From Candidatus Epulonipiscium sp. (GTDB lineage: Bacteria; Bacillota_A; Clostridia; Lachnospirales; Cellulosilyticaceae): 10,121 nucleotides of DNA. Shown in pieces: positions 1 to 7,102 of this stretch. The DNA is taken from contig DUUM01000295.1 in assembly GCA_012841565.1 (NCBI GenBank), positions 1 through 10,121 of the forward strand. Reading direction: 5' to 3'. The notes under the pieces were generated by a model that did no database searches, was not told the DNA's origin, and saw nothing but the letters and a program-made list of their open reading frames with translations. The first letter of the stretch is position 1. Each line of letters opens with the position of its first letter. The position numbers were made by a program, and so were the translations under genes.

Positions 1-1116
1 ATTAGCTTTTCCCACCGTAATAAGAATGCCATTATTGAATTTGATATCTTCCTTATTATCGAGAAAAGTATCTTTACTCAGTATTTTAAAATTATAGTTA
101 ACATCATTTACTTTACCACGTTGTGGCGTGTTAGTTGTAATTGGTTTAATATTAAAAACTTCCTTACAAAAATAATTGTCTTCATAACCGTCATTAAAAA
201 TAATTGTCTCATTAGAATTACAAATTATTTCAGCAATTTTCTTTTTAACTTTAGATGATTCGTTGACAATAAATGTAACAGGTCGATAGTCACTTTTATT
301 ACCTCTATAAAAGTATACTTTTGCAATATTTATTATTAATTCTTCTAATTGATATCTAGTCCCATCATCAAAACTTATAACAATGTCCATATTATTTTTC
401 TTACACCCATCTTGCTTCATTCTCTGTAAAATCAATTTGATAGCTTGGGATTCTCCATGCAATCTACTCATAAAACTAATATCTGAAACTGCTTTTTTGC
501 TATTTAAAAAACTTTTAAAATCAGATGTTTTGATTCTTCTGTTTTCTTCATCATTTTGTATTCCTAAATCTATAATTTTTTTTATTGCATTTGGTAGATA
601 TACTGTCTCCGCTTCTTCTTTGCTAATTTTGAAAGTGTTTACCAACTGCTTGATAATCTTAGATTCAACATCAATATACCTTTCTGTTTTTTCCCATTCA
701 AAGACTCTTAAAAATTTTTTAATTTCATCGTTATCAGAACAATACTTAATGTTTTCATGAGATATATAATCTTGTGCAGACTTTAAAGCTAAAATATCCT
801 TTAGTCGACTAATATCAATCTCAGGTAATTCATCATCCATAAATATTGCTAAACGATATTTGTAATTTTCTTTCTTATCAATAAAATTATTAAACATCAG
901 TCCAATTGGTTTTGCTACACGACTATTTGTAAAATTTTGCAGTTCGTGGTACTTATACTGTACTAGAATTGTTTCATTTCCATTTAATATATCTAAATCT
1001 TCTATTCCTTCAATGATGTTTACTATATAATCTTCATTATCCAATATATCTTTAATTGTATGGATAAATTGATACATATAACCTTTTATTGATGCACTTG
1101 CACTTCTATTTGCCAC
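1..1116 (-). CDS. Partial protein with N-terminal QxK-type nuclease-like domain, cut by window edge
   Basis: An uninterrupted frame of 372 codons runs from a GTG at 1116 to base 1 with no stop, so the C-terminus lies outside the window. The nearest in-frame upstream stop is at 1156-1158. GTG is preferred because a G-rich Shine-Dalgarno sequence lies 5 bases before it; the first ATG is residue 14. Residues 8-22 (A-S-I-K-G-Y-M-Y-Q-F) form a 'GxxYQ' helix, followed by E36, E39, D40, D42 and then Q53-x-K55 inside a hydrophobic strand. That acidic-then-QxK arrangement is known for PD-(D/E)xK-fold nuclease domains of the Mrr and DUF4297/Cap4 kind, which head many anti-phage effectors. Residues 90-372 are not recognised; I see no Walker A motif, membrane segment or signal peptide in the visible part. 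It follows the McrC-like gene by 231 bp on the same strand, so it may be a separate defence gene in the same cargo. The reading frame is certain; the nuclease call is inference from motifs. Confidence 0.72.
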   Translation of the reverse strand, partial: MANRSASASIKGYMYQFIHTIKDILDNEDYIVNIIEGIEDLDILNGNETILVQYKYHELQNFTNSRVAKPIGLMFNNFIDKKENYKYRLAIFMDDELPEIDISRLKDILALKSAQDYISHENIKYCSDNDEIKKFLRVFEWEKTERYIDVESKIIKQLVNTFKISKEEAETVYLPNAIKKIIDLGIQNDEENRRIKTSDFKSFLNSKKAVSDISFMSRLHGESQAIKLILQRMKQDGCKKNNMDIVISFDDGTRYQLEELIINIAKVYFYRGNKSDYRPVTFIVNESSKVKKKIAEIICNSNETIIFNDGYEDNYFCKEVFNIKPITTNTPQRGKVNDVNYNFKILSKDTFLDNKEDIKFNNGILITVGKAN

Positions 1117-1130
1117 CTCTACCCCCCCTG
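1117..1130 (-). promoter_or_regulatory. Ribosome binding site containing a seven-G run
   Basis: On the minus strand the bases just before the GTG at 1116 read C-A followed by seven G (1122-1128), then T-A-G-A-G. The G run can pair with the anti-Shine-Dalgarno pyrimidines at normal spacing and decides the GTG start. A seven-G homopolymer is rare in DNA this AT-rich. Confidence 0.55.
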
Positions 1131-1347
1131 AAAAACACTTTTTATACAATTCTGATTACTGTTATTATTTAGCTAGTACTTACTTTAAACGCTTATCAAT
1201 CCCCAAATTAGCTGTTTCCTCATATGAATTTTAGAAATATGAAACTTATCTTTATAATTGATATAATAATATGCTTTTTATTTTATTCTCCATATACTTC
1301 ATTACTAGAAATTTATATGAGCATTATTGATAAATCCTAATTGTTAC
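1117..1347. other. Intergenic gap between McrC-like gene and partial nuclease gene
   Basis: This 231-bp AT-rich gap separates two genes on the same strand, unlike the overlapping genes of the restriction operon. I find no convincing intrinsic terminator behind the McrC-like gene. There is only a weak bulged hairpin built on ATAT/ATAT and GTTTC/GAAAC near 1213-1243. On the minus strand TATAAA elements occur but none has a well-spaced -35 partner. Whether the left gene has its own promoter therefore cannot be decided from sequence. Confidence 0.4.
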
Positions 1348-2766
1348 TTAATTATTCAGATATTTTTCAAACATCTGCTCACAAGGCTTTAAAATTATCT
1401 CAATATCGTTAAAGGTTGTTTCATCACCATATGATGAAAATAAATCTATTGAAGCTATACCAATACTCTTATCCTCAGAGCTATCACTTGGCATTATAAA
1501 TGCATTTTTGTCTATTATAAGATCATTTGCTTCTGCTAGTTTTTTATATGCAAGCTCATACAGATATTGTTTTGTAACGTCTCCTACTCCTGGTTGTCGG
1601 CTTACTCCATCTTCATTGAGTTGTATTTTATAATACTTTGCATCATATATAGACAGTTTACCATTTGAAACTGAAATCAAATCAGGGGTCAGTGTTTTCT
1701 TTGCCTCATGTTCTTTACCAGACTTTAAATGTTTCCACTTTGGTTTAGGTATTAAATCAATCAATAAATCTGAAGATTTCTTATCGCCATAAGGCTTTAA
1801 GCTTAGTTCAGATAATGTTTTGTTTAAAGAATCTTCCATTACACAGGCACATACATCTTCCCATACTAAGTTAAAACTATTTGTCCCTACAAATGATATC
1901 CTCTCCTGGCTATTTTGGGTGTTACCTCTATTAATATATGAAATCATTCTATGTAAAACTTCTTGCTTTCTTGTAATAAATTGTTGAGATATCTCTTGTT
2001 TTATTGAATATGTTAAATATTCTTTGCTTCCAAAATCTTCAATTCTCTCTGAAGATATTGAAACTTGATCAATTTCAAGTACCTCCAAAATTTCTTTTAT
2101 TTCTTCTGAACATCTTGACACAATACATCTATGAAGCCTTCTAAATAAATCCTCTTCATTTATAACATTGTTTACAGTATATAAGTTAAGGTAAACTGGA
2201 ACCCCATCAGAAAAATAAATATTTTGTTCATTTATTGTTTTATCCCATAATATTTCACCATATCCATTTTCTTCAACAATAGTCTTATCATTACTATAAA
2301 GACCATTTTCATGATAATCCTGTAGTAAATCCAATGTAAAAGCTAATAAATTAAATTCCCTCATTTCTTGAAGTCCATCTACATTATAAAATTGCTCTTT
2401 AGCCTGGTATTTTCTAACAACAGAAAGAATTTGTTTGAATTTTTTAAAGTTATTTTGTTTATCATTATATATATCTAGTATGTATTTAGGATAAACAAAA
2501 TAACAACAATCTCCAACCATAACCATTCCTACATATTTAAACACATACATATTTTTATTAATAGTATCCTCAATATCTTCAAATGATTCCACATCTAATA
2601 AATCTTCCAGTTCCATCTTTTGTTCATGGGAAGTAAGTTTCTTTAGTATATTCAAAAGAACAAGTGAATCCACTGTTTTTCTTGCTTCTTCATCTTCTTG
2701 ATTAAGCCAACTCTTTAACTGTTCAAATGAATATGGCTTTAATTCTTGTACAATTTTTACATGCAT
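1348..2766 (-). CDS. McrC/LlaJI-family restriction endonuclease subunit (R2-like)
   Basis: A 472-residue protein, probably the nuclease subunit of an NTP-dependent restriction complex that cuts DNA when driven by the adjacent McrB-like motor. The central part carries the LlaJI-family pattern: Y-V-G near 78-80, a V-Y-P-K-Y segment near 91-95, then Q-D-Y-x-E-N-G-L-Y near 149-157 and N-G-x-G-E-I-x-W-D-K-T near 167-177. The C-terminal third holds a PD-(D/E)xK active site: T-P-D with D362, followed by Y-D-A-K with D375 and K377, then Q400 in the next helix. Length is normal for a McrC/LlaJI subunit. I start at ATG 2766 because AGGTGA (2772-2777) lies 5 bases upstream; a GTG at 2775 sits inside that same ribosome binding site and would add three residues. 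It follows the McrB-like gene by 22 bp and is the last gene of the compact operon. LlaJI itself recognises GACGC; the specificity here is unknown. The family call is confident; direct activity is inferred from intact residues. Confidence 0.88.
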   Translation of the reverse strand: MHVKIVQELKPYSFEQLKSWLNQEDEEARKTVDSLVLLNILKKLTSHEQKMELEDLLDVESFEDIEDTINKNMYVFKYVGMVMVGDCCYFVYPKYILDIYNDKQNNFKKFKQILSVVRKYQAKEQFYNVDGLQEMREFNLLAFTLDLLQDYHENGLYSNDKTIVEENGYGEILWDKTINEQNIYFSDGVPVYLNLYTVNNVINEEDLFRRLHRCIVSRCSEEIKEILEVLEIDQVSISSERIEDFGSKEYLTYSIKQEISQQFITRKQEVLHRMISYINRGNTQNSQERISFVGTNSFNLVWEDVCACVMEDSLNKTLSELSLKPYGDKKSSDLLIDLIPKPKWKHLKSGKEHEAKKTLTPDLISVSNGKLSIYDAKYYKIQLNEDGVSRQPGVGDVTKQYLYELAYKKLAEANDLIIDKNAFIMPSDSSEDKSIGIASIDLFSSYGDETTFNDIEIILKPCEQMFEKYLNN

Positions 2767-2788
2767 AACTTTCACCTATATTCGATAT

Positions 2789-3934
2789 TTAATCTTCTTC
2801 ATATAGTACATACTCCGTTGAATCATTTGTATCTTTGATTTCTAAAGGTTTTTTAAATATAGCTTTAGCATTATTATCAAAGTTTTCTCGTAAATCGGAA
2901 TATGTCCCTGATTTCTCAGCCACAAAAAGATTATTCCTATGTGGTTTTCCTGCATCTTCATATAAATACATAAGAACTTTATCCTTAATGGTTTCAGTAA
3001 TTTTTTCAACATTACCTGACTCTAGAATAGACCGAGAGATAAAATATGGACCTAAAAGCTTATCTTCTGGCACACCTAGGCTTGAAAGCCTGTCATTTAT
3101 TTCATTCCTAAAATCATTCCAATTGGCAGTACTTTCTGAGGTAATTTCAAATTTATAATTCTCAAACTCAGAAGCAATTTTAGGATCTTCAAGTACATCA
3201 TCTATCCCAATATAAACAAATTCCCATCTACGTTTAAATGCAGTATCCATTGGCATTACACCTTGATCAGCACTATTCATAGTTGACCATATATATAAGT
3301 TGCTTGGTAGAACCAATCTTTCATATTCATTGCCAATTTTATCGTAAATATAGTTTCTAGTATCATCATCGATATTTTCTTTCAAGAGCTCCATACTTAA
3401 ATGCAATCGTACTTCTTCTGAGGTTGTAATTGGATACTCACTGTCTCCATTTGCATCTCTATCAAGAAGTTGAAAGAAATCTCCAAAAACTGCTGCAACA
3501 TTAGCCCTATTAATCTCTTCTATTAAGATAAGATAGTTGGTTTCTCTATTTATTAGAGCTTTAACAAGAATTCTCATTAAAGGACCTGGAACATACTTAT
3601 ATGTTATTGATTCATTAACGTTTCCATATTCATCTTTTAAAGGATTTTCGTCCTTATCTTTTAAAACTTTGGGAAAAGGCTTAAATGCTCCTACAAAATT
3701 TCCATACATATAATTAGGGTGAAAGGTCACTCTTTCATAATTACTTCCAAAATGTTCCTTCGCTTCTACATTTAAATTATAGCTTTTTCCAGTCCCTGGA
3801 GCACCAAAAAATATCCTTTGATGAGGTTTGTCGATCTTTATGGCTATTTGGTACTCATTTTGTTCATCTTCCCCATTCATAATCTTATTTAATTCTTTGA
3901 TTTTATTTTTAAGGTCTTTTTCTAATAATTCCAA
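2789..3934 (-). CDS. McrB-like AAA+ NTPase restriction subunit lacking N-terminal DNA-binding domain
   Basis: A 381-residue AAA+ motor of the McrB family (GTPase in E. coli McrB and expected here), thought to translocate DNA and activate the McrC-like partner. Visible motifs are Walker A G-A-P-G-T-G-K-S at 44-51, Walker B L-I-L-I-E-E-I-N-R-A at 135-144, the family signature M-N-S-A-D at 219-223, and R235/R236 as sensor or arginine-finger candidates after M-D-T-A-F-K. Start is TTG at 3934, supported by GGAGGT 6 bases upstream; the next in-frame ATG is residue 19. Only about 40 residues precede Walker A, whereas E. coli McrB and LlaJI.R1 carry a whole DNA-binding domain there. So this protein is motor only and must obtain DNA specificity from another subunit, possibly the 231-residue protein encoded 4 bp upstream. 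The weak start codon may hold restriction-subunit levels low. The McrB assignment is very secure; the GTP preference is inferred from family. Confidence 0.92.
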   Translation of the reverse strand: MELLEKDLKNKIKELNKIMNGEDEQNEYQIAIKIDKPHQRIFFGAPGTGKSYNLNVEAKEHFGSNYERVTFHPNYMYGNFVGAFKPFPKVLKDKDENPLKDEYGNVNESITYKYVPGPLMRILVKALINRETNYLILIEEINRANVAAVFGDFFQLLDRDANGDSEYPITTSEEVRLHLSMELLKENIDDDTRNYIYDKIGNEYERLVLPSNLYIWSTMNSADQGVMPMDTAFKRRWEFVYIGIDDVLEDPKIASEFENYKFEITSESTANWNDFRNEINDRLSSLGVPEDKLLGPYFISRSILESGNVEKITETIKDKVLMYLYEDAGKPHRNNLFVAEKSGTYSDLRENFDNNAKAIFKKPLEIKDTNDSTEYVLYEED

Positions 3935-3938
3935 AGTG

Positions 3939-4634
3939 TTACCTCCATATATATTTACTATTAACGCCTAATCCCATTATATCATCATTAATACTAATTA
4001 ATTTTGATTGAATCAAAAATGGAATTATGTAGCCATATGCATTGACATTTTTTTTGATATCCTCTGAAAAAGAAATAGTTCCATTTGTTTTTTTATTCAG
4101 TAATTCATCTATATAACCATCATCTTGATTATTAACAACGCCAGTAGTTATAATAAAAAAATCTGTTTTATCCATTGTTTGATATTTCTTCAAAAATTTC
4201 ATTATTAGATCATACTCACGTTTTTCTTCAAATTCAATTAAGTTCAAGTAACCTTTACAGAGAAATAATGAGAAGATTTCTTCAATTATTTTTTTTGACT
4301 TTGATTCAAGCACCTCTCTATTGAGAAATATAGGGATTATATAATTAAAGAAATAAAAACCTTCTTTTGTAAAAAGTTCTGATGGATTGAATTTAATAGA
4401 TTGATACTCCTTTATAAATCCTAAGTGATATAAATGTGGAAAAAACATTCTTATTTTACTTGGATTTAAATCATTATCCCTTTTATTCACTACTTCTCGA
4501 AAATCCTTATAACTCAATTGATAATTAATAGTTTTCATAATAGTATACATGTTATTTAGTTGTACAATTCTTTCTTCTGTAAAAGTCCATCCTGGATTAG
4601 AAGTCCCAATCAGTTCATAACCTATATCACTCAT
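3939..4634 (-). CDS. Unrecognised 231-residue protein of the restriction operon, possible winged-helix DNA-recognition subunit
   Basis: I do not recognise this family. It is a soluble protein, rich in Lys, Ile and Asn, with no signal peptide. Residues 20-80 alternate helices and a turn (F-T-E-E-R-I-V, then S-Y-K-D-F-R-E-V-V, then N-P-S-K-I-R-M-F-F-P-H-L-Y-H-L-G-F-I), a layout that looks like a winged helix-turn-helix; residues 88-95 include F-T-K-E-G as often seen in a wing. Residues 100-165 are mainly helical; the end (185-231) is mixed. ATG 4634 is preceded by GGAGGAA inside the last codons of the second methyltransferase gene (1 base between genes), and it ends 4 bp before the McrB-like gene, so the three are translationally linked. 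Its place, exactly where the missing DNA-binding domain of the McrB-like subunit would be encoded, suggests a role in target recognition. That is inference; a regulator or assembly factor is also possible. It contains two A8 runs (minus strand), common in DNA this AT-rich. Confidence 0.8.
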   Translation of the reverse strand: MSDIGYELIGTSNPGWTFTEERIVQLNNMYTIMKTINYQLSYKDFREVVNKRDNDLNPSKIRMFFPHLYHLGFIKEYQSIKFNPSELFTKEGFYFFNYIIPIFLNREVLESKSKKIIEEIFSLFLCKGYLNLIEFEEKREYDLIMKFLKKYQTMDKTDFFIITTGVVNNQDDGYIDELLNKKTNGTISFSEDIKKNVNAYGYIIPFLIQSKLISINDDIMGLGVNSKYIWR

Positions 4635-4635
4635 A

Positions 4636-5664
4636 TTATTCCTCCAAGCTTTTTAAAATTGACTCTGCTATCTTGTAAGCTAGTAAGGGAGGGATAGCAT
4701 TACCAACTTGTTTATATTGACTAGTTTTTGTACCTAAAAACTCAAAATCGTCTGGAAAGGATTGTATCCTCGCTGACTCTCTTACAGTAGGAATACGATT
4801 ATATTTATAGTGGAAATAATTTCTATGTCCAGTATCTATCGTATTTGATGGTTTTTTACTATTCATTCTTTGGAATGCTTTATTATATTTCCTTATATTC
4901 CAATACTTTTCAGGTAAATCCTTTATATTACCACCATCCGACACTTTGCTTATAACATTAATTGTCTGCTCAATATGATTTGTTATATCATGATTTAAAA
5001 TAATATTTTCTAAATTATTTTCCCTCATAAGTTTCTGATAATCTGAACTAGGCTCTAATAACTTTATGCTATCTGACTCCAATGATGGCAAGTCTCCTAT
5101 AGCTTCCTTAGTAGTCACAATTTTAGCTTCTTCCTCTGGAAATTTATAGTCTTTATTGTTTTTTAAACCTATAAAAAATACTCTATGCCTATTTTGTGGA
5201 ATTCCGTAATCAGCAGCATTAAGAAGTTTAAATTTCACATTATACCCTAGCTTACTAAACCTTTCTATAATATCCTTTTTAAACATTCCATTACCCAAGG
5301 TTAATAATCCTCTAACATTTTCTATAAGAAAAAATTCGGGTTGTACTTTTTCAACAACCCTACAATATTCAATATAAAGGTGATTCCTTGGATCATTAAT
5401 ATCTCTTGTTCCCACCGTACTATATCCTTGGCATGGAGGTCCACCTATTATCCCATCAATTTTCCCTTTAAATTCCTCTAATTCTTGGTCTGTTAAATCA
5501 TGAATATCTAATAGTTTTCCAACTTTATTTTTATGATTATGATTGTAGGTTAAAATTGCATCTTCCCATAAATCAATTGCTAGTTTAATTTCAAAACCTG
5601 CCCTTTCAAATCCATAACTTAATCCACCACAACCACAAAATAAATCTATAACCTTCTTATTCAT
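4636..5664 (-). CDS. C5-cytosine DNA methyltransferase, second of a pair
   Basis: A 342-residue enzyme that transfers a methyl group from S-adenosylmethionine to C5 of cytosine in the recognition site, protecting host DNA from the restriction subunits of the same operon. All core motifs are present in order: motif I D-L-F-C-G-C-G-G-L-S (7-16), motif IV G-G-P-P-C-Q-G-Y-S with catalytic Cys78, motif VI E-N-V (115-117), motif VIII Q-N-R-H-R (157-161), and motifs IX-X with R-E-S-A-R-I-Q-S-F-P-D (295-305) and Q-V-G-N-A-I-P-P (319-326). The target recognition domain lies between about 165 and 290 and differs from that of its neighbour. ATG 5664 has AAGGAGGAG upstream and overlaps the end of the first methyltransferase gene by 8 bp. 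In LlaJI-type systems two C5 enzymes are needed because the site is asymmetric and each strand is modified separately; I infer the same here. The enzyme class is certain. Confidence 0.95.
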   Translation of the reverse strand: MNKKVIDLFCGCGGLSYGFERAGFEIKLAIDLWEDAILTYNHNHKNKVGKLLDIHDLTDQELEEFKGKIDGIIGGPPCQGYSTVGTRDINDPRNHLYIEYCRVVEKVQPEFFLIENVRGLLTLGNGMFKKDIIERFSKLGYNVKFKLLNAADYGIPQNRHRVFFIGLKNNKDYKFPEEEAKIVTTKEAIGDLPSLESDSIKLLEPSSDYQKLMRENNLENIILNHDITNHIEQTINVISKVSDGGNIKDLPEKYWNIRKYNKAFQRMNSKKPSNTIDTGHRNYFHYKYNRIPTVRESARIQSFPDDFEFLGTKTSQYKQVGNAIPPLLAYKIAESILKSLEE

Positions 5665-6742
5665 CTAATATCTCCTCCTTAATTGCATTTGCTATTGCAT
5701 AAGCGAGCTTTGGAGGGACAGCATTACCAACCTGGATATATTGATCCGTCCTACTGCCTGTGAATATAAAATTATCTGAGAATGATTGTAATCTAGCTGC
5801 TTCCCTAACTGTCGGAATTCTATTATATATCGGATGGAAATAGTTCGAGTGAGTATTCCCAGTATCTATTGTTACTGATAGATCATCTTCTTTTAATCGT
5901 CTATAGGCTGATGAATGTCTGTTATTTCTTTGACTCGGCCACAATTCTGGTGGTACATCTCTCCAATTACCTCCCTGTGGTACAAAAGATATCCTATGTT
6001 GAACAAAATCTGCAGGATATTTTATTGTATGGTTATAAACATAATTATCTTCTCTTCTTAGATATTGTGCATAATCATTTTCTGGAGTCGACTCCAACAA
6101 ATATACTCCTTCTTCTTTATTGCTCTCTTTTTCTAGATTATATAATTCTGATATAGCATCATAAACTGTATATGATTTCTTTTTCTTTAATCTTGTAAAA
6201 TCAAATTTTTTCTCCTCTGTTATAACAAAAAAATTTCTTATTCTTTTTTGGGGTACTCCAAATTCTGAAGCATCTAATATCTCATGATTTACAATATATC
6301 CTCGCTCCTCGAATAATTCATATATTCTTTTCTTTGCATAACCATTATTTGAAGTTATAATACCTCTAACATTTTCAATTACAATTACCTTTGGTTTTAT
6401 AACATCAACGAACTTTAAAAATTCATAAAATAATTTATTTCTTTCATCATCTTCTTCCATACTATATCTATTAGCATTAGAAAATCCTTGGCATGGAGGT
6501 CCACCTATAATAATATCTGCATTTAAAAATGCTGAATATTCATTCAATATATCTTTAGATTCTATTTCTAATAAATTTGCACAAATTGCATTAGCATTTT
6601 CAAAATTTAAACCAAATGTATCAACTGCAGGTTTATTCAAATCAATTCCACCGATTATATCATATCCTGACAACTTAAATCCTTCGCTTAAACCTCCACA
6701 ACCACAAAATAAATCTAAAACTTTATATCTCTTTTCTGTCAT
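5657..6742 (-). CDS. C5-cytosine DNA methyltransferase, first of a pair
   Basis: A 361-residue C5-cytosine methyltransferase with every core motif intact: motif I D-L-F-C-G-C-G-G-L-S-E-G-F (10-22), motif IV G-G-P-P-C-Q-G-F-S with catalytic Cys84, E-N-V (123-125), Q-K-R-I-R (165-169), R-E-A-A-R-L-Q-S-F (313-321) and Q-V-G-N-A-V-P-P (337-344). The variable target recognition domain spans roughly 180-300. I choose ATG 6742; a TTG at 6751 would add three residues but stands one base from the GAGGGA ribosome binding site, too close to be used well. The gene overlaps the HTH gene before it by 20 bp and the next methyltransferase by 8 bp, so modification is encoded first and restriction last. The pair shares motif order and the same T-I-D-T-G...N-Y-F-H and N-R-I-P-T-V-R-E block, so they look like paralogues, although their recognition regions differ. 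Which DNA strand each methylates cannot be read from sequence. Confidence 0.94.
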   Translation of the reverse strand: MTEKRYKVLDLFCGCGGLSEGFKLSGYDIIGGIDLNKPAVDTFGLNFENANAICANLLEIESKDILNEYSAFLNADIIIGGPPCQGFSNANRYSMEEDDERNKLFYEFLKFVDVIKPKVIVIENVRGIITSNNGYAKKRIYELFEERGYIVNHEILDASEFGVPQKRIRNFFVITEEKKFDFTRLKKKKSYTVYDAISELYNLEKESNKEEGVYLLESTPENDYAQYLRREDNYVYNHTIKYPADFVQHRISFVPQGGNWRDVPPELWPSQRNNRHSSAYRRLKEDDLSVTIDTGNTHSNYFHPIYNRIPTVREAARLQSFSDNFIFTGSRTDQYIQVGNAVPPKLAYAIANAIKEEILDE

Positions 6743-6956
6743 TTTTTTCAAGTCCCTCTATCCTATATTCAATAATATTTCCAATGTCACATTTGAAATG
6801 TTGACATATTTTTGCTAACGTATCCATACTCACATTCTCATCTCTTCCCATTTTAGCAATTGTTCTTGGTGTCGTTTGGATAGCTTGTTGTAAATCCAAT
6901 TTATTCATTTTATTGTCGATTAATAGTTTCCATAACTTATCATAAGAAAAACCCAT
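6723..6956 (-). CDS. Small XRE/Cro-type HTH regulator of the restriction-modification operon
   Basis: A 77-residue DNA-binding protein, all helical, with a Cro/CI-type helix-turn-helix at about residues 16-40 (L-D-L-Q-Q-A-I-Q-T-T-P-R-T-I-A-K-M) followed by the usual S-M-D-T-L-A-K-I-C-Q-H-F-K-C-D-I-G-N-I-I helix pair at 43-62. Short proteins of this sort commonly precede C5 methyltransferase genes and act as controllers of restriction-modification expression. I choose ATG 6956, which has GAGGGG 7 bases upstream; a GTG at 6971 would add five residues but would place that ribosome binding site inside the coding region. Its end overlaps the first methyltransferase gene by 20 bp. As first gene behind the operon promoter, it probably binds the repeats at 6986-7013 and regulates its own operon; whether it represses or activates is not visible. 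Confidence 0.88.
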   Translation of the reverse strand: MGFSYDKLWKLLIDNKMNKLDLQQAIQTTPRTIAKMGRDENVSMDTLAKICQHFKCDIGNIIEYRIEGLEKNDRKEI

Positions 6957-6985
6957 TTTTCTACCCCTCACATTGAGTTCTAAAA

Positions 6986-7013
6986 CTATACTTAAATATA
7001 TATTTTCTATACT
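6986..7013 (-). promoter_or_regulatory. Candidate operator: paired direct repeats AGTATAG, 21 bp apart
   Basis: On the minus strand AGTATAG occurs at 7007-7013 and again at 6986-6992, exactly 21 bp (two helical turns) apart. Between them lies a perfect 12-bp palindrome, AAATATATATTT (6994-7005). The first copy overlaps the downstream -10 element. Such spacing suits binding of two regulator dimers on one DNA face, and the HTH gene begins 30 bp downstream. Binding is inferred only; AT-rich promoter DNA can produce short repeats by chance. Confidence 0.4.
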
Positions 7014-7042
7014 ATTATAACAGCTTTAAAGTCAATTTGCAA
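7006..7042 (-). promoter_or_regulatory. Sigma-A-type promoter(s) of the restriction-modification operon
   Basis: Reading the minus strand, TTGCAA (7037-7042) is followed after 17 bp by a perfect TATAAT (7014-7019). A second, interleaved pair is TTGACT (7030-7035), 18 bp, TATAGA (7006-7011). Either would start transcription about 45-55 bases before the HTH gene. They lie just after the terminator of the upstream unit, which makes the operon independently transcribed. Which pair is used is not decided. Confidence 0.68.
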
Positions 7043-7070
7043 TATAAAATAAGTAAAATAATAAACAAAG

Positions 7071-7102
7071 TTTCTTATTATTTTAATCAGAATAATAAGA
7101 AA
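7071..7102. repeat. Perfect 12-bp inverted repeat between backbone terminator and cargo promoter
   Basis: TTTCTTATTATT (7071-7082) and AATAATAAGAAA (7091-7102) are exact reverse complements, separated by an 8-base spacer. It sits at the far end of the terminator U-tract and before the operon promoter. The stem is almost all A-T, so as RNA it would be weak; as DNA it could be an operator, a second terminator for either direction, or a relic of the junction where the cargo joined the element backbone. Confidence 0.55.

Noticed and set aside
383..760. Plus-strand open frame of 125 codons
   Set aside because: It lies antisense to the continuous minus-strand frame 1-1116, lacks a good ribosome binding site, and its protein is a low-complexity Leu/Ser/Phe/Ile chain typical of the complement of a Lys/Asp/Asn-rich gene.
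1117..1347. Possible terminator or small RNA between the McrC-like and nuclease-like genes
   Set aside because: Only a weak bulged AT hairpin is visible and no U-tract follows it.
2835..3158. Plus-strand open frame of 107 codons
   Set aside because: Complement of the McrB-like gene, whose motifs are unambiguous.
4050..4302. Two A8 runs within the 231-residue gene as phase-variation switches
   Set aside because: A runs of this length are common in such AT-rich DNA and nothing else marks these as contingency loci.
5869..6156. Plus-strand open frame of 95 codons
   Set aside because: Complement of the target recognition region of the first methyltransferase; composition is that of an antisense shadow.
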